From assembly GCA_032716605.1 (NCBI GenBank), contig CM064492.1:47725876-47789875 (forward strand): a DNA stretch of 64,000 nucleotides, read 5' to 3'. Made by a program: the position numbers and the translations under genes. Source of the stretch: Paralithodes platypus (Eukaryota; Arthropoda; Malacostraca; Decapoda; Lithodidae). The notes beneath the pieces were generated by a model that saw nothing but the letters and a program-made list of their open reading frames with translations, did no database searches and was not told where the DNA came from. Each line of letters opens with the position of its first letter. Position 1 is the first letter of the stretch. This document shows, one piece after another, positions 1 through 11,259 of this stretch.

Positions 1-1841
1 CGCTAATGATGAAGTTTAGCTCATTGATATTTAACACCTTACGAGCGGCCTATGCGGTTTATTTATGTGTACCGCACAGCGGGGTGTTTTTAGCCAAAAT
101 AGGGCTGTTTACGTGATCATTTTCATGCCTAAATAAGACCCAGAACGTAAAACAAGTACCTATCCCTGAAAGGGCATAAACAGAGCTTTCGAATGACACC
201 ATAACGATCCTTGTATGATGGATAGTTTTCTTGCAATAACCGTGCAACGCGAGTGCAAAAAGCAGGTAATTCGGTACTTTCAGTACATAATTGAGTATGT
301 AGCGAGTGAGAGAGGGAGGAGGGAGCTGAGATTTGTGTCAGTAGGTTCGCCACGGTGGTCTGGAGCAGTCATACGCTCGCTAGTCTCCTGCCACCACTTG
401 TCTCTCTCTCTCAGCCACATTACGTGCTGAAATTGCCACTCGAGTTATGTCGAGCGCCGCCACATAGTCCAGCTTTATTTAACTCGACTTATGTTGCTCG
501 CCGCTAAATAAGGGTTAATGCAATGCCAGGTTCGCTTCTGAAATAGTTAACAGGGCGAATAAAATAAAATGTACAGGCACAAGTAGTACATGGGCGTAGG
601 CGACGAAGTCCTACTCATTGACTTATTACGCGAGCATAAGATCTTGGGCACAGATCGCAAGTAAATCAGGGCACAACACGGTTCACATATTACATAATCA
701 ATACCTCACAACAATAACCGACAGAGAAAGACACAGAAACATTTAAGTATTTGGGAGGGCAGGGGGACGAGAGTACTGGTCTGGCCGGCGTAGAGGGTAG
801 TAGCCAATCTTACACAGCTGGTGGCCTCCTCGAGCAGGGGTCCGGGATGTAGGCCTGGTTACGTAAGCCAAACCGGGGTCCTAGGTTCAGGCCTGCTTAC
901 GTAATTCGAGCAGGGGTCCTAGGTCCAGGGCTACGTCCATAGCTCGAGCAGGGGTCCTCGATTCAGGGCGCCAAGCAACAGACAGGTGGCCCTTCAGTAA
1001 TCCGGAAGGGGGCCAACGTCCAAGGGGCACTCTTGAGGGTCAGGGGGCAAAGGGGGAGGGGGGAACCGTAGCAACACCGTCTCAAAAAGCCAAATCCTAT
1101 TCGGAGTCTGCCTAGTCAATAGGTGAGGTGGTTTTTGCACTCCTTCCTCAGGATTTCCTGAGGTCCTATTCAAATATTTTCTTACTTCAGGGGTCAATGA
1201 ACTCGGGGAAAAAAGGGTGTAGAGGAAAGAGGAAAAATGGTTGTTGTGAGGTACATATACATTCTAGCATGGGAACTCAGGTTTTATTATATGGGCCTGG
1301 TTCCAAGGTAATATTATAATACTTAATGGGGCAGCTGGAAGGTCCAGGGCGCCTGTGAAATATAAAGAACACTTATTGCTAAAAATGGAGCAATTTTCTT
1401 GCAGGTCTTCTAATTATCCTAGGACATATATATATAGGATTGTAGTTGTATCCTCGGGTGCATGGAGTTGTCAGGCACTATCAGGTCCACTTGTTCCTGA
1501 AATATCTGGGGTGCTGGTGAGTAGATTGCATAAGGGAGTGCTCATCATATCCCAAATCTGGTCGAACAATACAGAGGGCGTCACTTCTGGTGGAGACTAC
1601 GTAAAAGGAGGGTTCTAATTGGTGGTCCCAGGGCGGCTGTGGTTGGCTGAGGATGGTGGCTTGTGACTGGCTGAGAGTCCTTCGTTTTCTCAGGTGGTTG
1701 TGGGCGTGAAAGAGAACTGTGGAATGGATGGCTGGGCATGGTCAACTCAGGTAGATTCTGGTAGACTCGTAAGGGGGACTCCGGTAAACGTCTTTGTTGT
1801 CTGTCCTGGGAGTTTGAGGTTGCCTGAGTGGTTATGCTGGC

Positions 1842-1845
<4 letters not shown>
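1..1845 (-). mobile_element. Long LTR-like repeat, copy 1 (partial, runs off window start)
   Basis: The reverse complement of this stretch matches 17188-19060 nearly end to end. Shared landmarks are the CAGCATAACCAC block near one end, the tandem GACCTAGGACCCCTGCTCGA blocks (about 830-960 here, 18085-18210 there), and the AATGAGTAGGACTTCGTCGC block near 610. About 36 bp of the 5' terminus seen in the other copy is missing and is replaced by a TA microsatellite. The other end lies outside the window. No protein domain is visible. The LTR assignment comes from the better-bounded copy at 17152-20138; a non-autonomous DNA element is the alternative. A MITE interrupts this copy at 31-518. Confidence 0.6.
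31..518 (-). mobile_element. TTAA-flanked MITE, family MP, copy 1
   Basis: TTAA lies at both ends (31-34 and 515-518). In the uninterrupted LTR-like copy the same site reads ...ATTGCTTTAAATATCAATG around 19010-19030, so one TTAA was duplicated on insertion and the empty site is visible. The inverted ends are imperfect: CCCTTATTTAGCGGCG against CACCTTACGAGCGGC. A second copy of almost identical length is at 54471-54957. The TTAA duplication and CCCTTA end suggest a piggyBac-type non-autonomous element (inference). It encodes nothing. Confidence 0.85.
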
Positions 1846-1872
<27 letters not shown>

Positions 1873-1892
1873 CCGGTATATATATATATATT
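1846..1892. repeat. (TA)n microsatellite with central CCGG
   Basis: Alternating TA with one ACCGGT interruption, so the tract is self-complementary. It sits exactly where the LTR-like repeat loses its terminus. The following stretch, 1893-2035, holds no recognisable feature beyond two similar TCAGATACA...GATCAC segments. Confidence 0.9.
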
Positions 1893-2035
1893 ACCACTTA
1901 AACAAACATATGAACAAACTATGAATATTTGTTTTATTCTTTTTCTTCAGATACATCGAGGATCACTGCGTGTATACATAAATAACTAAGATGTTACTCT
2001 CTTTTCCTCAGATACACGAATGATCACTTACAGCT

Positions 2036-2236
2036 GTTCTATGTTATTAACCCAAATAATCTCCTACTAACATCTCCTAACCCTGCCTTGGTCATTAGTC
2101 CCAGGGCAGTACTTTCCTTTCCAATTGTCCCTTACCAACTCTAAACCACTGTTGAACACTCTGAGAAGCAGTGATTTAGAGGGCAAGCAACCTCGAGGGG
2201 ATGCTAGATCTGTTGTTACTTGACTTCCTTTGTACT
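2036..2236 (+). mobile_element. CR1-like family A, 3' end fragment
   Basis: Matches the 3' untranslated region of the CR1-like copies ending at 23001, 40826 and 45878. Shared blocks are CCTACTAAC, the CTAAACCACTGTT block, TAGATCTGTTGTT and the final TTCCTTTGTACTCC repeat. No coding sequence is left. This is the fourth 3' end of the family in the window and the most diverged. Confidence 0.75.
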
Positions 2237-2261
2237 CCTCTTCCTATCATTCAATCATTCA

Positions 2262-2296
<35 letters not shown>

Positions 2297-2335
2297 TTTG
2301 CCATAATACCCTCTTCCTATCCTTCCATCATTCAC

Positions 2336-2367
<32 letters not shown>

Positions 2368-2400
2368 GACCACGCCCACTACGCTAAAGGAAGCTCACTG
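2262..2400. repeat. (TC)n tracts
   Basis: Two CT dinucleotide tracts (about 2263-2294 and 2338-2368) separated by a near-duplicate spacer containing TCTTCCTATC and ATCATTCA. Confidence 0.9.
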
Positions 2401-2411
2401 ATTGGTTAATA

Positions 2412-3243
2412 CTCGGTGCTAGCGAGAAAGAGACGGGTAGGAGGGGAGGGAAGGGGGAGGGGGGAAGAGAGGGAGAGAAAGAGAGCGATTGAGAGAGGAG
2501 GGGGGTGGAAGGGAGAAGGACAGAGAGAGAGGGGAGAGGGGGGAGGAAAGAGAGAGATGGGAGAGAGTGGAAGAGGGGAAAAGGGGGTGGAGGGAGCGTA
2601 TAAGGAGGGGGGTGGGGGAATAGAGGAATGAATGGGGAATCAGGTAGGTGAGAGACGGGGTGGGGGAGAGGGGGAGGGGAGAGGGTGAAAGGGGGAGGGG
2701 AGAGGGAGAAGAGGGGTGTGGGGGGAGGGCAGGTAAGAGAGAGGATACGGATAATGTGATAAATATGAGTGGGCAGAAGAAGAAGAAGGGGGAAGAGAGT
2801 AGAACATGGGAGAAGGAAGATAAAAGGAGGAAAAGGAATGAGAGAGAGAGATGAAGAGGAACTGATGAGAAGAGAAGGAGGAGAAAAGAGGAACAGAAGA
2901 AGAAAGGAAAGGCAGAGAGGAATTGAGGAAGAGGAAAGAGGAACAAAGAAGGGAGAAAAAAGGAACAGAGAGAAGAGAAGGAGAAGAAAAGAGGAACAGA
3001 GAGAAGAGAAGGCGAAGAAAAGAGGAACAGAGAAGCAAATAAGAAAAGAGGAACAGAGATAAGAGAAGGAGAAGAAAATAGGAATAGAGAAGAAGAGAAA
3101 AGGAACAGAGAGAAGAGAAGGAGAACAAATTAGGAATAGAGAAGAAGAGAAAAAGAACAGAAGAAAAGGAGAAGAGGATCAGAGATGAGAGAAAAGAAGA
3201 GAGAGAGAAACGGAGAGGAGAGAAGGAAGAAAATAAGCTAACA
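2412..3243. repeat. Purine-rich strand-asymmetric tract, about 830 bp
   Basis: The plus strand is almost all G and A, with few pyrimidines across more than 800 bases. The first half is G-rich (GGGGAGGG runs) and the second half carries degenerate repeats built on GAGGAACAGAGAGAAGAGAA. Long Glu/Arg or Ser/Leu/Phe open frames across it are compositional artefacts. Confidence 0.95.
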
Positions 3244-3289
3244 GAAAGAGATGATAACAAAGGATTTGCACACGGCAACATACCTATTG

Positions 3290-3535
3290 ATCCTTACGAG
3301 GGTGTTTGGAAATATATAGGTATAACATGAACTAACTATAGTCCATCCATTATAGGTAGGCCAGAAATCGTGAAGCCAACATAAAAAAGGGGCTAGAGCA
3401 AATGGGCTGTAAAATTTCACACCTCTTCCCTGGTTGACTCTTCCTAAAGGGTAGAAAAACATGAGTTATAGAGGTTAGTGGTCAAGATTATTGGCCTATC
3501 TATAATGAAAATGGTATAGTTGGTCAAGGAAAAGG
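3290..3535 (-). pseudogene. Decayed LINE fragment (L2/CR1-like), same repeat as 5400-5628 and 63880-64000
   Basis: Resembles 5400-5628 and 63880-64000 through the blocks GGGCTAGAGCAAAT, CACACCTCTTCCCTGG and TGACTCTTCC. At those two loci the repeat lies next to minus-strand reverse-transcriptase motifs, so this is probably the same LINE. No readable motif remains here. Confidence 0.45.
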
Positions 3536-3882
3536 ACAGTTAAAGAGGAGGCTCCTACCCCACCCACCACTCCCTCCTTCTTTGGTTGGCGTGGAAACAG
3601 GTGGGATAAAATACCATGAGAGGAAAAGAAGAGCGTGTGTGTGTGTGTGATAGGTGGGTAAGAGGGGAGGAGTATGGCAGTGAAGAAAAATACAAGAAAA
3701 TTGATAGATACATTCGAGAGAGAGAGAGAATGATACACACAAAGAGTAAGCGTAAAGAAAGGAAATAGAAAACGCAAAAGAAGGGACAGGAATTAAAGTG
3801 AGGACGGAAATAAATAATAGACGGAAAGAGAAGAAGAAGAGAGACTAAGGAAAGAGGGAGAGAGAGGAAATAGAAGGGGGTT

Positions 3883-3960
<78 letters not shown>

Positions 3961-4000
3961 CAAAGAAGAGAGGAAAGAGAGAGAGAACAAAGTAAAGTAA
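3536..4000. repeat. Purine-rich region with (GA)n core
   Basis: Imperfect purine-rich sequence with a pure GA tract of about 70 bp at 3890-3957 and a short (GT)n at about 3635-3648. The region 4001-4436 is AT-rich and I recognise nothing in it. Confidence 0.9.
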
Positions 4001-4436
4001 AAATATTTATTTCCATAATAAAATGGATATGCATACATTGCTTCATTAAATATTCTAGGAACAAGATTATTCATATCAAATTGTACATAGAGATGAGTCG
4101 AGTAATTAGAAAACATAATGACTTACATTATAACGACATTTTTATTCACGCAAAACACATTATAAAAGAGAATAAGATATACAAGTTACAATTATTAAAC
4201 ATAACTTTATATGTGGTTTTCTAAAAGGTGATCGCACAGTTAAAGGAGTTGATTGAGCGGGTTTTTTTTTAATAATTGCAGCGATCGTATTCCATAAATT
4301 TAGTCTCCTTTCCTTTAATGATCTTGTTCCTATGTCAGTCTTGGTTCTTGGTATAACAGTATATAAGCTTAACTTGTTATTCTTTGGCATATGTTTTCGA
4401 CATTTGGAAGAGAATAAAGCCATTCAGAATATATGT

Positions 4437-4690
4437 TATCTATCTATCTATTGCCGGACGCCGTGATCTCCGAAGGGGTGACCACGAACGAAACACCCCC
4501 ATGCACCTCTCTCCCCAGTCAGTCGACGCCCCTCCTCCCATCCAGCACCGCTTTCGCTAATATACTGCTTAACTCCATCCTTCCATCTCTCTTTCGGTCT
4601 ACCTTTCCCTCTCTGTCCTTCCACCTCACTCTCGTACACCCTCTTAGTCATTCTCTCGCTTCCCATGCGTTCCACATGGCCAAACTATCT
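4437..4690 (-). pseudogene. RTE-like LINE, 3'-terminal fragment
   Basis: Read on the minus strand it begins ERMGSERMTKRVYESEVEG, followed by a GRPKERWKDGV-type segment. This parallels the C-terminal end of the RTE-like element at 57649-59022 (ERMGDERLTKRICES, then a GRPPLRWRDCV-type segment). Its 3' end carries a (TAGA)n tail, seen on the plus strand as ATCTATCTATCTATT at 4437-4451, the same tail as the larger element. It is strongly 5' truncated. The following 4691-4884 holds no recognisable feature. Confidence 0.75.
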
Positions 4691-4884
4691 CAATATAATA
4701 TTATGTTATGCATAATTTTAAAAACTGAAATACATGTGTCATACTCGATCGATGTCTCTACTGCCAACCACTGTAGTTCACATGATCCTATTATTTTGCA
4801 CCCATTGTCCATTTTGAAGCAAAATTGTGAAGTTGTTTAACCCTTTTTAATTGTGAGATGTACCCCATATCTAAGAATAGTAGT

Positions 4885-5236
4885 TTAAGGGGAGATGGGT
4901 CACTTTTCTAGACCTCCTTCTCCCTCATGCTTAGCCCAATTAGTTTTGAGATTTTAAGACATTTTTTCAATTAGTTTGTAGATTTTAAGACCCTTCGCTC
5001 CATTTCCTTGTAATTTTTTAGACCTTTCGTGCCATTTAAGTGTCGATTTTTTTCCTGGCGAGCAAAAGCGAGCCTGTAATTGTGGAGGAACCGGCCTTCG
5101 GCCGTGACATTTTCTATCGAAAAATGTACAAATTAATCTCGAAGGAGGATCTAATGGATGTTATTTTTTAAGTTTGATGGAGGTCTAGGGAGGAAACTAA
5201 AAAAAAATTACATTAAAATATACCCTTACCTCTTAA
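4885..5236. mobile_element. TTAA-flanked MITE, family A, copy 1
   Basis: Starts TTAAGGGGAGATGGGTC and appears to end TACCTCTTAA. The interior carries the family landmarks CCTGGCGAGC, AACCGGCCTTCGGCCG, AAAAATGTACAAATTA and GATGGAGGTCTAGGGA. The TTAA flanks with a GGGG start suit a Kolobok- or piggyBac-like non-autonomous element (inference). Confidence 0.75.
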
Positions 5237-6300
5237 TGTACTAAGTGCGAGGAACTCATCAAAAATACCTCTAATTCTATTTGAAAACATCAGTGTCCCT
5301 CTTGCCTTCTCTATTATTCCAGTTAGGCGTTTACCAAACAGCATATGACAGTCAAAGAACACACCTAGACTTCTGACAGACTTACTAAAGGTAGCGCTAA
5401 CGAACTTGACAATAATCTTGATCCCTGACCTCTCTGTAACTCAAACGGGCCTAGCGCAAACTGGCTGTCAATATCCACACCTACTTCCTGGTGGACTCTT
5501 CCCAAATGATAGAAACGTCAACCCGATTGCTTTAATTAATTTCGAGTTATAAGAAGTTTAATAAGGGGTCAAGATTATTGTCAAGTTTGCTGGTTCTACC
5601 TATAGGCACAATAGTATTGTCATCAAATTTAAGGGGGGATAGGCCGGTTTTCTGGACCACTTTCTCCCTCATGTTTAGCCCCATTAGTTTTCAGATGTTA
5701 AGATGTTTGCCCCATTAGTTAGTCGATTTTAAGACCTTTCGCCCCATTTCTTCGTCAATATTTAGACCTTTCGTGCTATTTAGGTGTCGATTTTTTCCCT
5801 AGCGAACGATAGTGAGCCTGTAATGTTGGAAGAACCGGCCTTTGGCCGGAAACATTTTCTACCGAAAAATGTACAAATTAATCTAGGAGGATCTAATGGA
5901 TGTTTTTTTTAATTTGATGGAGGTCTAGGGATGAAACTAGAAAAATAATGAATACATGCAAAAATGGCCCAAAAAGTGAACCATCCCCCCTTAATATTTG
6001 AATCCACAGGAATGTGTGATATGTACCCTTATGAAGCAAGAAAGATGCATTACGTCTATATAAAGTTTAGCATAGGACCATTGGTATAACAGGAGATTTT
6101 TGCTTTGTGCAAATTATTATCGGTTCATTTAACAAGATCATCTAAATCATGATATAACCACTATCTATGTACAGTAGATATGGTGTATCATTACAACAAG
6201 AAAGTCATTAGAATGTGTTGATATATTGCTTTCATAGATAATAAATAGTATTAGACCAATGATGGATCCTTGAGGGACACCAAAAGGAAGATCACGTTTT
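5237..6300 (-). pseudogene. CR1/L2-like reverse transcriptase pseudogene, split by a MITE
   Basis: On the minus strand, 6300-6230 reads FGVPQGSIIG followed by LILFI, the reverse-transcriptase motif between the two catalytic aspartate blocks. Following a MITE at 5629-5994, the frame resumes near 5625 with DDNTIV, and 5410-5250 reads SVRSLGVFFDCHM, then a GIIEKARGTLMFSNRIRG-type segment, typical of the region after the catalytic core. Stops and frameshifts are frequent. MITE A copy 1 bounds it on the left. No endonuclease region is recognisable, so the copy is fragmentary. Confidence 0.65.
5629..5994. mobile_element. TTAA-flanked MITE, family A, copy 2 (both ends intact)
   Basis: TTAAGGGGGGATAGGCC at the left and GAACCATCCCCCCTTAA at the right give inverted ends GGGGGGATrG inside TTAA duplications; length 366 bp. 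It interrupts a reverse-transcriptase pseudogene. This is the best-bounded family A copy and shares its interior with copies at 4885, 8736, 26701, 29149, 46659 and 52761. Confidence 0.85.
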
Positions 6301-6360
6301 GTTGACATTTTATCTCCCATCTTTAGAGAGGAGGAAAGGAGAGAAGGAGGGTCAAAGAAG

Positions 6361-6365
<5 letters not shown>

Positions 6366-6429
<64 letters not shown>

Positions 6430-6515
6430 AGAGTTAGAGAGAGAAAGAGAGAGAGAGAGAGAGAAGAGTAAAGAAGGGAGGAGAGAAAGAGAGAGGGGGG
6501 GGGGGGAGGCTAAGG
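6366..6515. repeat. (GA)n tract followed by a G run
   Basis: GA dinucleotides from about 6366 with minor interruptions, then a run of 12 G at about 6496-6507. Purine-rich sequence continues to about 6690. Confidence 0.9.
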
Positions 6516-6781
6516 CAAGGGAGAGAAACAGAAAGGGAGTTGTGAATATAAAAAGAACCTAGTGAGAGAGAGGGGTGGAAGGAAGATATTAAGAGATAAT
6601 GGAAGGAGAAGGGATGAATAAATGCATGAGAGAGAGAGAGAGAGAGAGGGGGGTGGGGTTTAGAGAGGAGGGTGACATGAAGCGAAAAGAGAGCAAAGTA
6701 ATGAGAAAGAGAATACGTTGAATAATAAAACAGAATCATAGCTAAAGGCCATACGAAAACACATACCAGGTATGTAATAAC

Positions 6782-6784
<3 letters not shown>

Positions 6785-6836
<52 letters not shown>
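6785..6836. repeat. (TA)n microsatellite
   Basis: Uninterrupted TA dinucleotide, about 26 units. Confidence 0.95.
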
Positions 6837-6839
<3 letters not shown>

Positions 6840-6960
6840 TATATAATTAAAGTTAGAAATACATGAGGGTTATGGAGCAAGGCAAGAGTCAAATAAGTTT
6901 CACATATAAAGCATACATACTGTACCTGTATATATACATACATTGCATACAGCTGAGTAC

Positions 6961-7049
6961 ACCCCCCCCCCCCCCCCCCCCACACACACACATAAGGAGA
7001 GAGAGAGAGAGAGAGAAAGAGCGAGAGCAAGACAGAGAGAGAGAGAGAG
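6961..7049. repeat. C run, (CA)n and (GA)n compound repeat
   Basis: About 20 C, then CACACACACA, then GA dinucleotides with AAAGAGCGAGAGCAAGACA interruptions. In 7050-7440 I see only a short GA tract (about 7232-7254). Confidence 0.9.
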
Positions 7050-7443
7050 GTCCCCGCCCACCTTTCTACCCGAGAGCATCGAATACCTCATTAATCTAAA
7101 ATGAACAAATAATACCCAAATATAATAAGGGCACTTCAGATTAATACAACATAATATACCCTATAATCATGAATACAAATAAGAAAATAAGTCATGCATG
7201 TAAAGCTTCGCGGAAATGAGGACGAATATTGTTAAAGAGAGAGAGAGAGAGAGAGAAGATAATGTGTAGAGTGAGCAATACGGTACGATAAAAGCGACGC
7301 CCGGCACCACCACACCGCTGCCACGCCGTACGATACCGAAAACAGGAATATACAGAAAACGAGAATTAATGCGAGGAACAGAAATATGGAAGACATCGAT
7401 AAGACAACAATTAGGATAAGAGTTAGAGTGTAGCGCAAAATTA

Positions 7444-7600
7444 ACCCTTTCAGTTACAATGGCACACATATCCCTTTATCCTGGCTATCATTACACGATT
7501 TTATCAAGTTTAGGAATGGTATGTGGGGATCAGGGAGATAACTGTCATAGATCTTGCCCCTTTCATCGCTTTTCAACCTCCAAAATACACATATCAGGGG
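7444..7600. mobile_element. Partial MITE, family P
   Basis: Begins TTAACCCTTTCAGTTAC, and about 60 bp further reads GATTTTATCAAGTTTAGGAA. This parallels the left half of the family P elements at 28309 and 52454 (TTAACCCCTTCTGTACC, then a diverged GACGATTNTNTGNAG block). The right terminus is not evident. In 7601-7925 I recognise nothing. Confidence 0.45.
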
Positions 7601-7935
7601 AAGAATTCATATAGAGTTTCAGTTTCAGTTCAGTATCAGTATTAATGACTTCGAATGAATACTACAATACATTATGGACATAAACAGGAAGTAAAAAAGG
7701 TATATTCAAATTATTCATCGGGTAGGTTGATAGCGATTTACCTTTCTATCTTTGTATTAGATGGGTTTATGGCCACCAAAATACCGGGGTGGATTGCATT
7801 TGAATTGCCCCTTTTCGTACCATTACTATTTTAAGGTATCTGTAAATGAATAGGCCATACATACAACATAAGTACTGTAGAAATATTTATGGGGTACCCG
7901 CATTGATTGGTGGCAGGTAGAGCGATAATACAGCA

Positions 7936-8160
7936 CTGAAATGAGAGAGGGAGAGAATGACAGAGAGAGAGAGAGAGCGAGAGCGAGAGCGAGAGAGAGA
8001 GAAGGCGAAGAGGAGGAGGAGGAGAGGGAGACAGAAACTAGGTGAAACAAAAAGAGGAAGAGAGAGAATGGAAGATAAAGAAAGAGGCGAAGGGGAGAGG
8101 GAGACAGAGAAACTAGGTGAAAGAACAAGAGAGAAGGAGAATAAACAAAAGAAGAAGGGA
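7936..8160. repeat. Purine-rich tract with (GA)n
   Basis: Almost pure purine on the plus strand. GA and GAGC repeats at 7960-8000 grade into degenerate GGAGACAGARAAACTAGGTG direct repeats at about 8026-8048 and 8099-8120. The region 8161-8360 is AT-rich without a recognisable feature. Confidence 0.85.
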
Positions 8161-8358
8161 AGAAGAAACACCGTTAAAAAGTTTATAAAATCAACAATAT
8201 AATTAACAACTAAAATCTAACTCGTTATAAAAGATATGTCACAATAATTAGCATGATTAAGTTAATACTAATCATAAAATAATAACAAAAATAATACAAA
8301 ATAATGGGTACGAGACAGGCAATTAGTAAATGGCATAGATAAATAAATAAATTATATA

Positions 8359-8458
<100 letters not shown>

Positions 8459-8735
8459 GATACATAGCTACACTGTAAAATATAATGAGCATGAAAAGGG
8501 TAATGAGAAAGTGCCATAGATAGATAGATAACAAATAGATCAATAGATAAATGTAGACATAAACTTAGATAAGATACATAGAAACACTACAACCAATTAA
8601 AGGATACGAAAGGGCAATTTAAGTGTCCATAATAATCCACGCATTTAAAGTTATATTGATGATAATTTACTCATATAATACAAGACCATAAATGTAAATG
8701 ACAATCAATATACATGTTGAATTTACCCTTTTCAT

Positions 8736-8960
8736 TTAAGGGGATATTTTAACTTAAAACACATTTCTGGACCCCCTACTCCCTCATGTTTAGCCCCGTT
8801 AGTTTGACGATTTTAAAATTTCTTTCTCCTCATTCTTGTCAATTTTATGACCTTTCGTGCCATTTAGGTGTCGATTTTCTTCCTGGCGACCGATAGCAAA
8901 CCTGTGATTTAGGAGGAACATTTTTCTACCGAATAATGTACACATTTATCCAAATATATA
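8736..8960. mobile_element. MITE family A, copy 3 (right end lost)
   Basis: Starts TTAAGGGGATATTTTAAC and carries the interior blocks TTTAGCCCCGTTAGTTT, CCATTTAGGTGTCGATTT and ACCGAATAATGTACACATT, but stops before the GGAGGTCTAGGGA half. Truncated relative to the copy at 5629. Confidence 0.7.
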
Positions 8961-8986
8961 TTTAATCTAAATCTAAATCTATTTAT

Positions 8987-9001
8987 GAGAGAGAGAGAGA
9001 G

Positions 9002-9076
<75 letters not shown>

Positions 9077-9176
9077 GTGCGTGCTAAGAGAGAGAGAGTG
9101 AGAGAGCATTCATACAACGACACACAAACCGAGATATATTGAATAGAACATTTATTTTATGGTAAAATGGAAGCTT

Positions 9177-9234
<58 letters not shown>
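8987..9234. repeat. (GA)n and (GT)n microsatellites
   Basis: A (GT)n tract of about 34 units at 9005-9072 is flanked by short GA tracts. A separate (GA)n of about 28 units lies at 9178-9234. Confidence 0.95.
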
Positions 9235-9235
<1 letters not shown>

Positions 9236-9334
9236 AAAGTACAAAGGAAAACAAACCAACATATCTATTGATCCTTACGAGGCTGCTTGTATGTAACCTA
9301 CCTAGTCAATATGGAAGAACAAAATTGTTGGGAG

Positions 9335-9590
9335 GCTATTCATTTGTAAAAGCAGCTAATTGGGGGTTAAGCGCGAGATGTTTATCAAGTCGATTTTTGA
9401 ATGCTCGAACAGCACAACAATCAAGAACAATTTTAGGTAGACTTTTCCATAAGTTTACCACTCGATTGAAAAAATTGGTTTGCCACATGTGAGTGCAAGG
9501 GCTTCCAACAATCTTGCAACCATTTCCTCTTGTGTAATTCGATTGGTATATTGTGAAGTACCGGTACTTAACCTATAAACGACGAACCTA
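9335..9590 (-). pseudogene. CR1-like LINE, C-terminal coding fragment
   Basis: The minus strand reads NRITQEEM, CGKPIFSIEW and, in a second frame, KVYLKLFLIVVLFEHSKIDL. These parallel the C-terminus of the intact copy at 42767-45646 (the TRGNGCKIIGK, NFFFNRVVNLWNGLP and DSFKFRLDKYL segments). At least two frame changes are present. 9591-9960 has no recognisable coding signal, only a G run near 9870-9882. Confidence 0.65.
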
Positions 9591-9989
9591 TGGTATTTGA
9601 AAGTGCCCGCCGGGCGAGGATATTTGCATACACTCCCGACTAAAATCGTCATTATCCGATATCGTTATTACTTATTCATATGCGCCTATTTTACGTTTAA
9701 TATGAATATATTAAAATATGACCAATAATACAAATGGGAATAGTATTTGGGGGGTGAAAAAGACGAAATATTGCCGACCGGTTCATTCATGAGAGTAGAG
9801 CTGGCGCAGCTAACGAAAAATCAACCGATAAACAAGGGAAGAAGAGGAAAAATAGGTGATATTTGAAGGGGGGGGGGGGGAATGTGGGTTTGACATATGT
9901 GGAGGAGTGATAGGAGGTATGGAGAGGAATTATCTCACTTAATCACATATTCCTTTGTTTTGAGTGCCACTGGGGTCTTTTTAAATTAT

Positions 9990-10910
9990 TTTTTTAGGCC
10001 ATGGATCTTAAAGAGTCCCGTCGCCTACGCCTAATAAAACCTCTTAAGAGTCACGGCGCCATTCCTGGGTTAAGTCCCCTCTCCTGCGCTTTGTTAAACT
10101 AAATAGATTGAATTATTTTAGATGTTCTTCGTATGGTTTGTTTCTAAGTCTAGTAATAATTTTAGTTACTCTCCTCTGTATTCTCTCCTGTCCTTTTGAT
10201 AATATGGACACCAAATTTAAAATGCAGTATTCAAAATGGGGGCAAACAAATTAATTGCATAATGTGAAAAATACATATTCGGATTTGTATTTGAATGATC
10301 TACCAATGTTACCAATAATTCTATTTGAATTCTAAATTACTTCGGTATATTATTGGCCGAGTATTAAATTGTTCGGTATTGGTACCCCTAAGTTTCTTAC
10401 ATTCGGAATTCCATTACGCCACCAGACAGTACACTAGGACCATACGGCTGGGAAAGTGTAGACAGCATAGAAGGGGTGTTGTAGATAGAGGATGCTGTTG
10501 GAATGGCTTTCTTTTGTGTGTTTTTTAGTCTCGAGGTGTCCCCAGACTGGGTGTGAGCATATGAGACACGCTAGGACGTACTACCACACCCACTAAATAG
10601 TCCGCCTTGGCTGGGATCGAACCCAGGTCAAGCAGATTCACACGTGAGCGTGCTCTCCACTCGACCGCCGCGGCTCCTTTATCCTTTTATTTTAGCATTG
10701 CTTTTGACATAACTACTATTAATAAAGCAATTTTACTTTGCTTTCTTGAATCCTATATGCAGTACTTTACATTTTTCGGTAATGAAACTCATTTGCCAGG
10801 TTTAGGCCCAGTTTGATCATTTGTCTAAATCATCTTGAATCTGTTGATCCTACAAGGGAGAAACTACTATGTTTGCAATTTTGGTGTCATCTGCAAATTT
10901 GAAATTGTAC

Positions 10911-10920
<10 letters not shown>
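9990..10920 (-). pseudogene. CR1-like LINE pseudogene interrupted by a SINE
   Basis: Minus-strand reading gives [13 protein letters not shown] at 10915-10870, the FADD catalytic block with the same context as [10 protein letters not shown] in the intact copy. It continues with a degenerate WQMSF...KCKVLHIGY region (10810-10740) and, after a SINE at 10437-10685, PYYQKD- and ERIQRR-type segments around 10230-10160. The order follows the intact ORF2, so this is one decayed insertion cut by a SINE. A (GA)n tract adjoins the FADD end. Many stops and frameshifts are present. Confidence 0.7.
10437..10685 (-). mobile_element. tRNA-derived SINE, family S1, copy 1
   Basis: On the minus strand it begins GGAGCCGCGGCGGTCGAGTG and carries a box-B-like GGGTTCGATCCC (10613-10624). 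This is followed by TTTAGTGGGTG, ACGTCCTAGC and CACACCCAGTC, blocks shared with the SINE at 22048-22432. The pol III-type box B supports a tRNA-derived head. It interrupts a LINE pseudogene. Confidence 0.75.
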
Positions 10921-11007
<87 letters not shown>

Positions 11008-11171
11008 GGACAAGGAAAGGAGAACCAAGGAGAGGGAATAACGCCAATAAAAAGGCGAGATAAAACGGAAGGGGAGGAAGGGAGAATAAGCAAGAATTAA
11101 AAAAAGGAAGGGAGAGAGAGAGAGGAGGAAAGTTAGAAGGGGCGAAGAGGGGAGGCAAGGAATGATGAAAA

Positions 11172-11255
<84 letters not shown>
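10914..11255. repeat. Two long (GA)n tracts and a purine spacer
   Basis: (GA)n of about 90 bp at 10914-11003 and about 80 bp at 11175-11255, joined by purine-rich spacer. A further short GA tract is at 11444-11466, preceded by CAGACAGA repeats. Confidence 0.95.

Positions 11256-11259
<4 letters not shown>

Noticed and set aside
2412..3281. Several Ser/Leu/Phe-rich or Glu/Arg-rich frames of 70-213 codons
   Set aside because: Products of the purine-rich tract; overlapping frames on both strands are open for compositional reasons.
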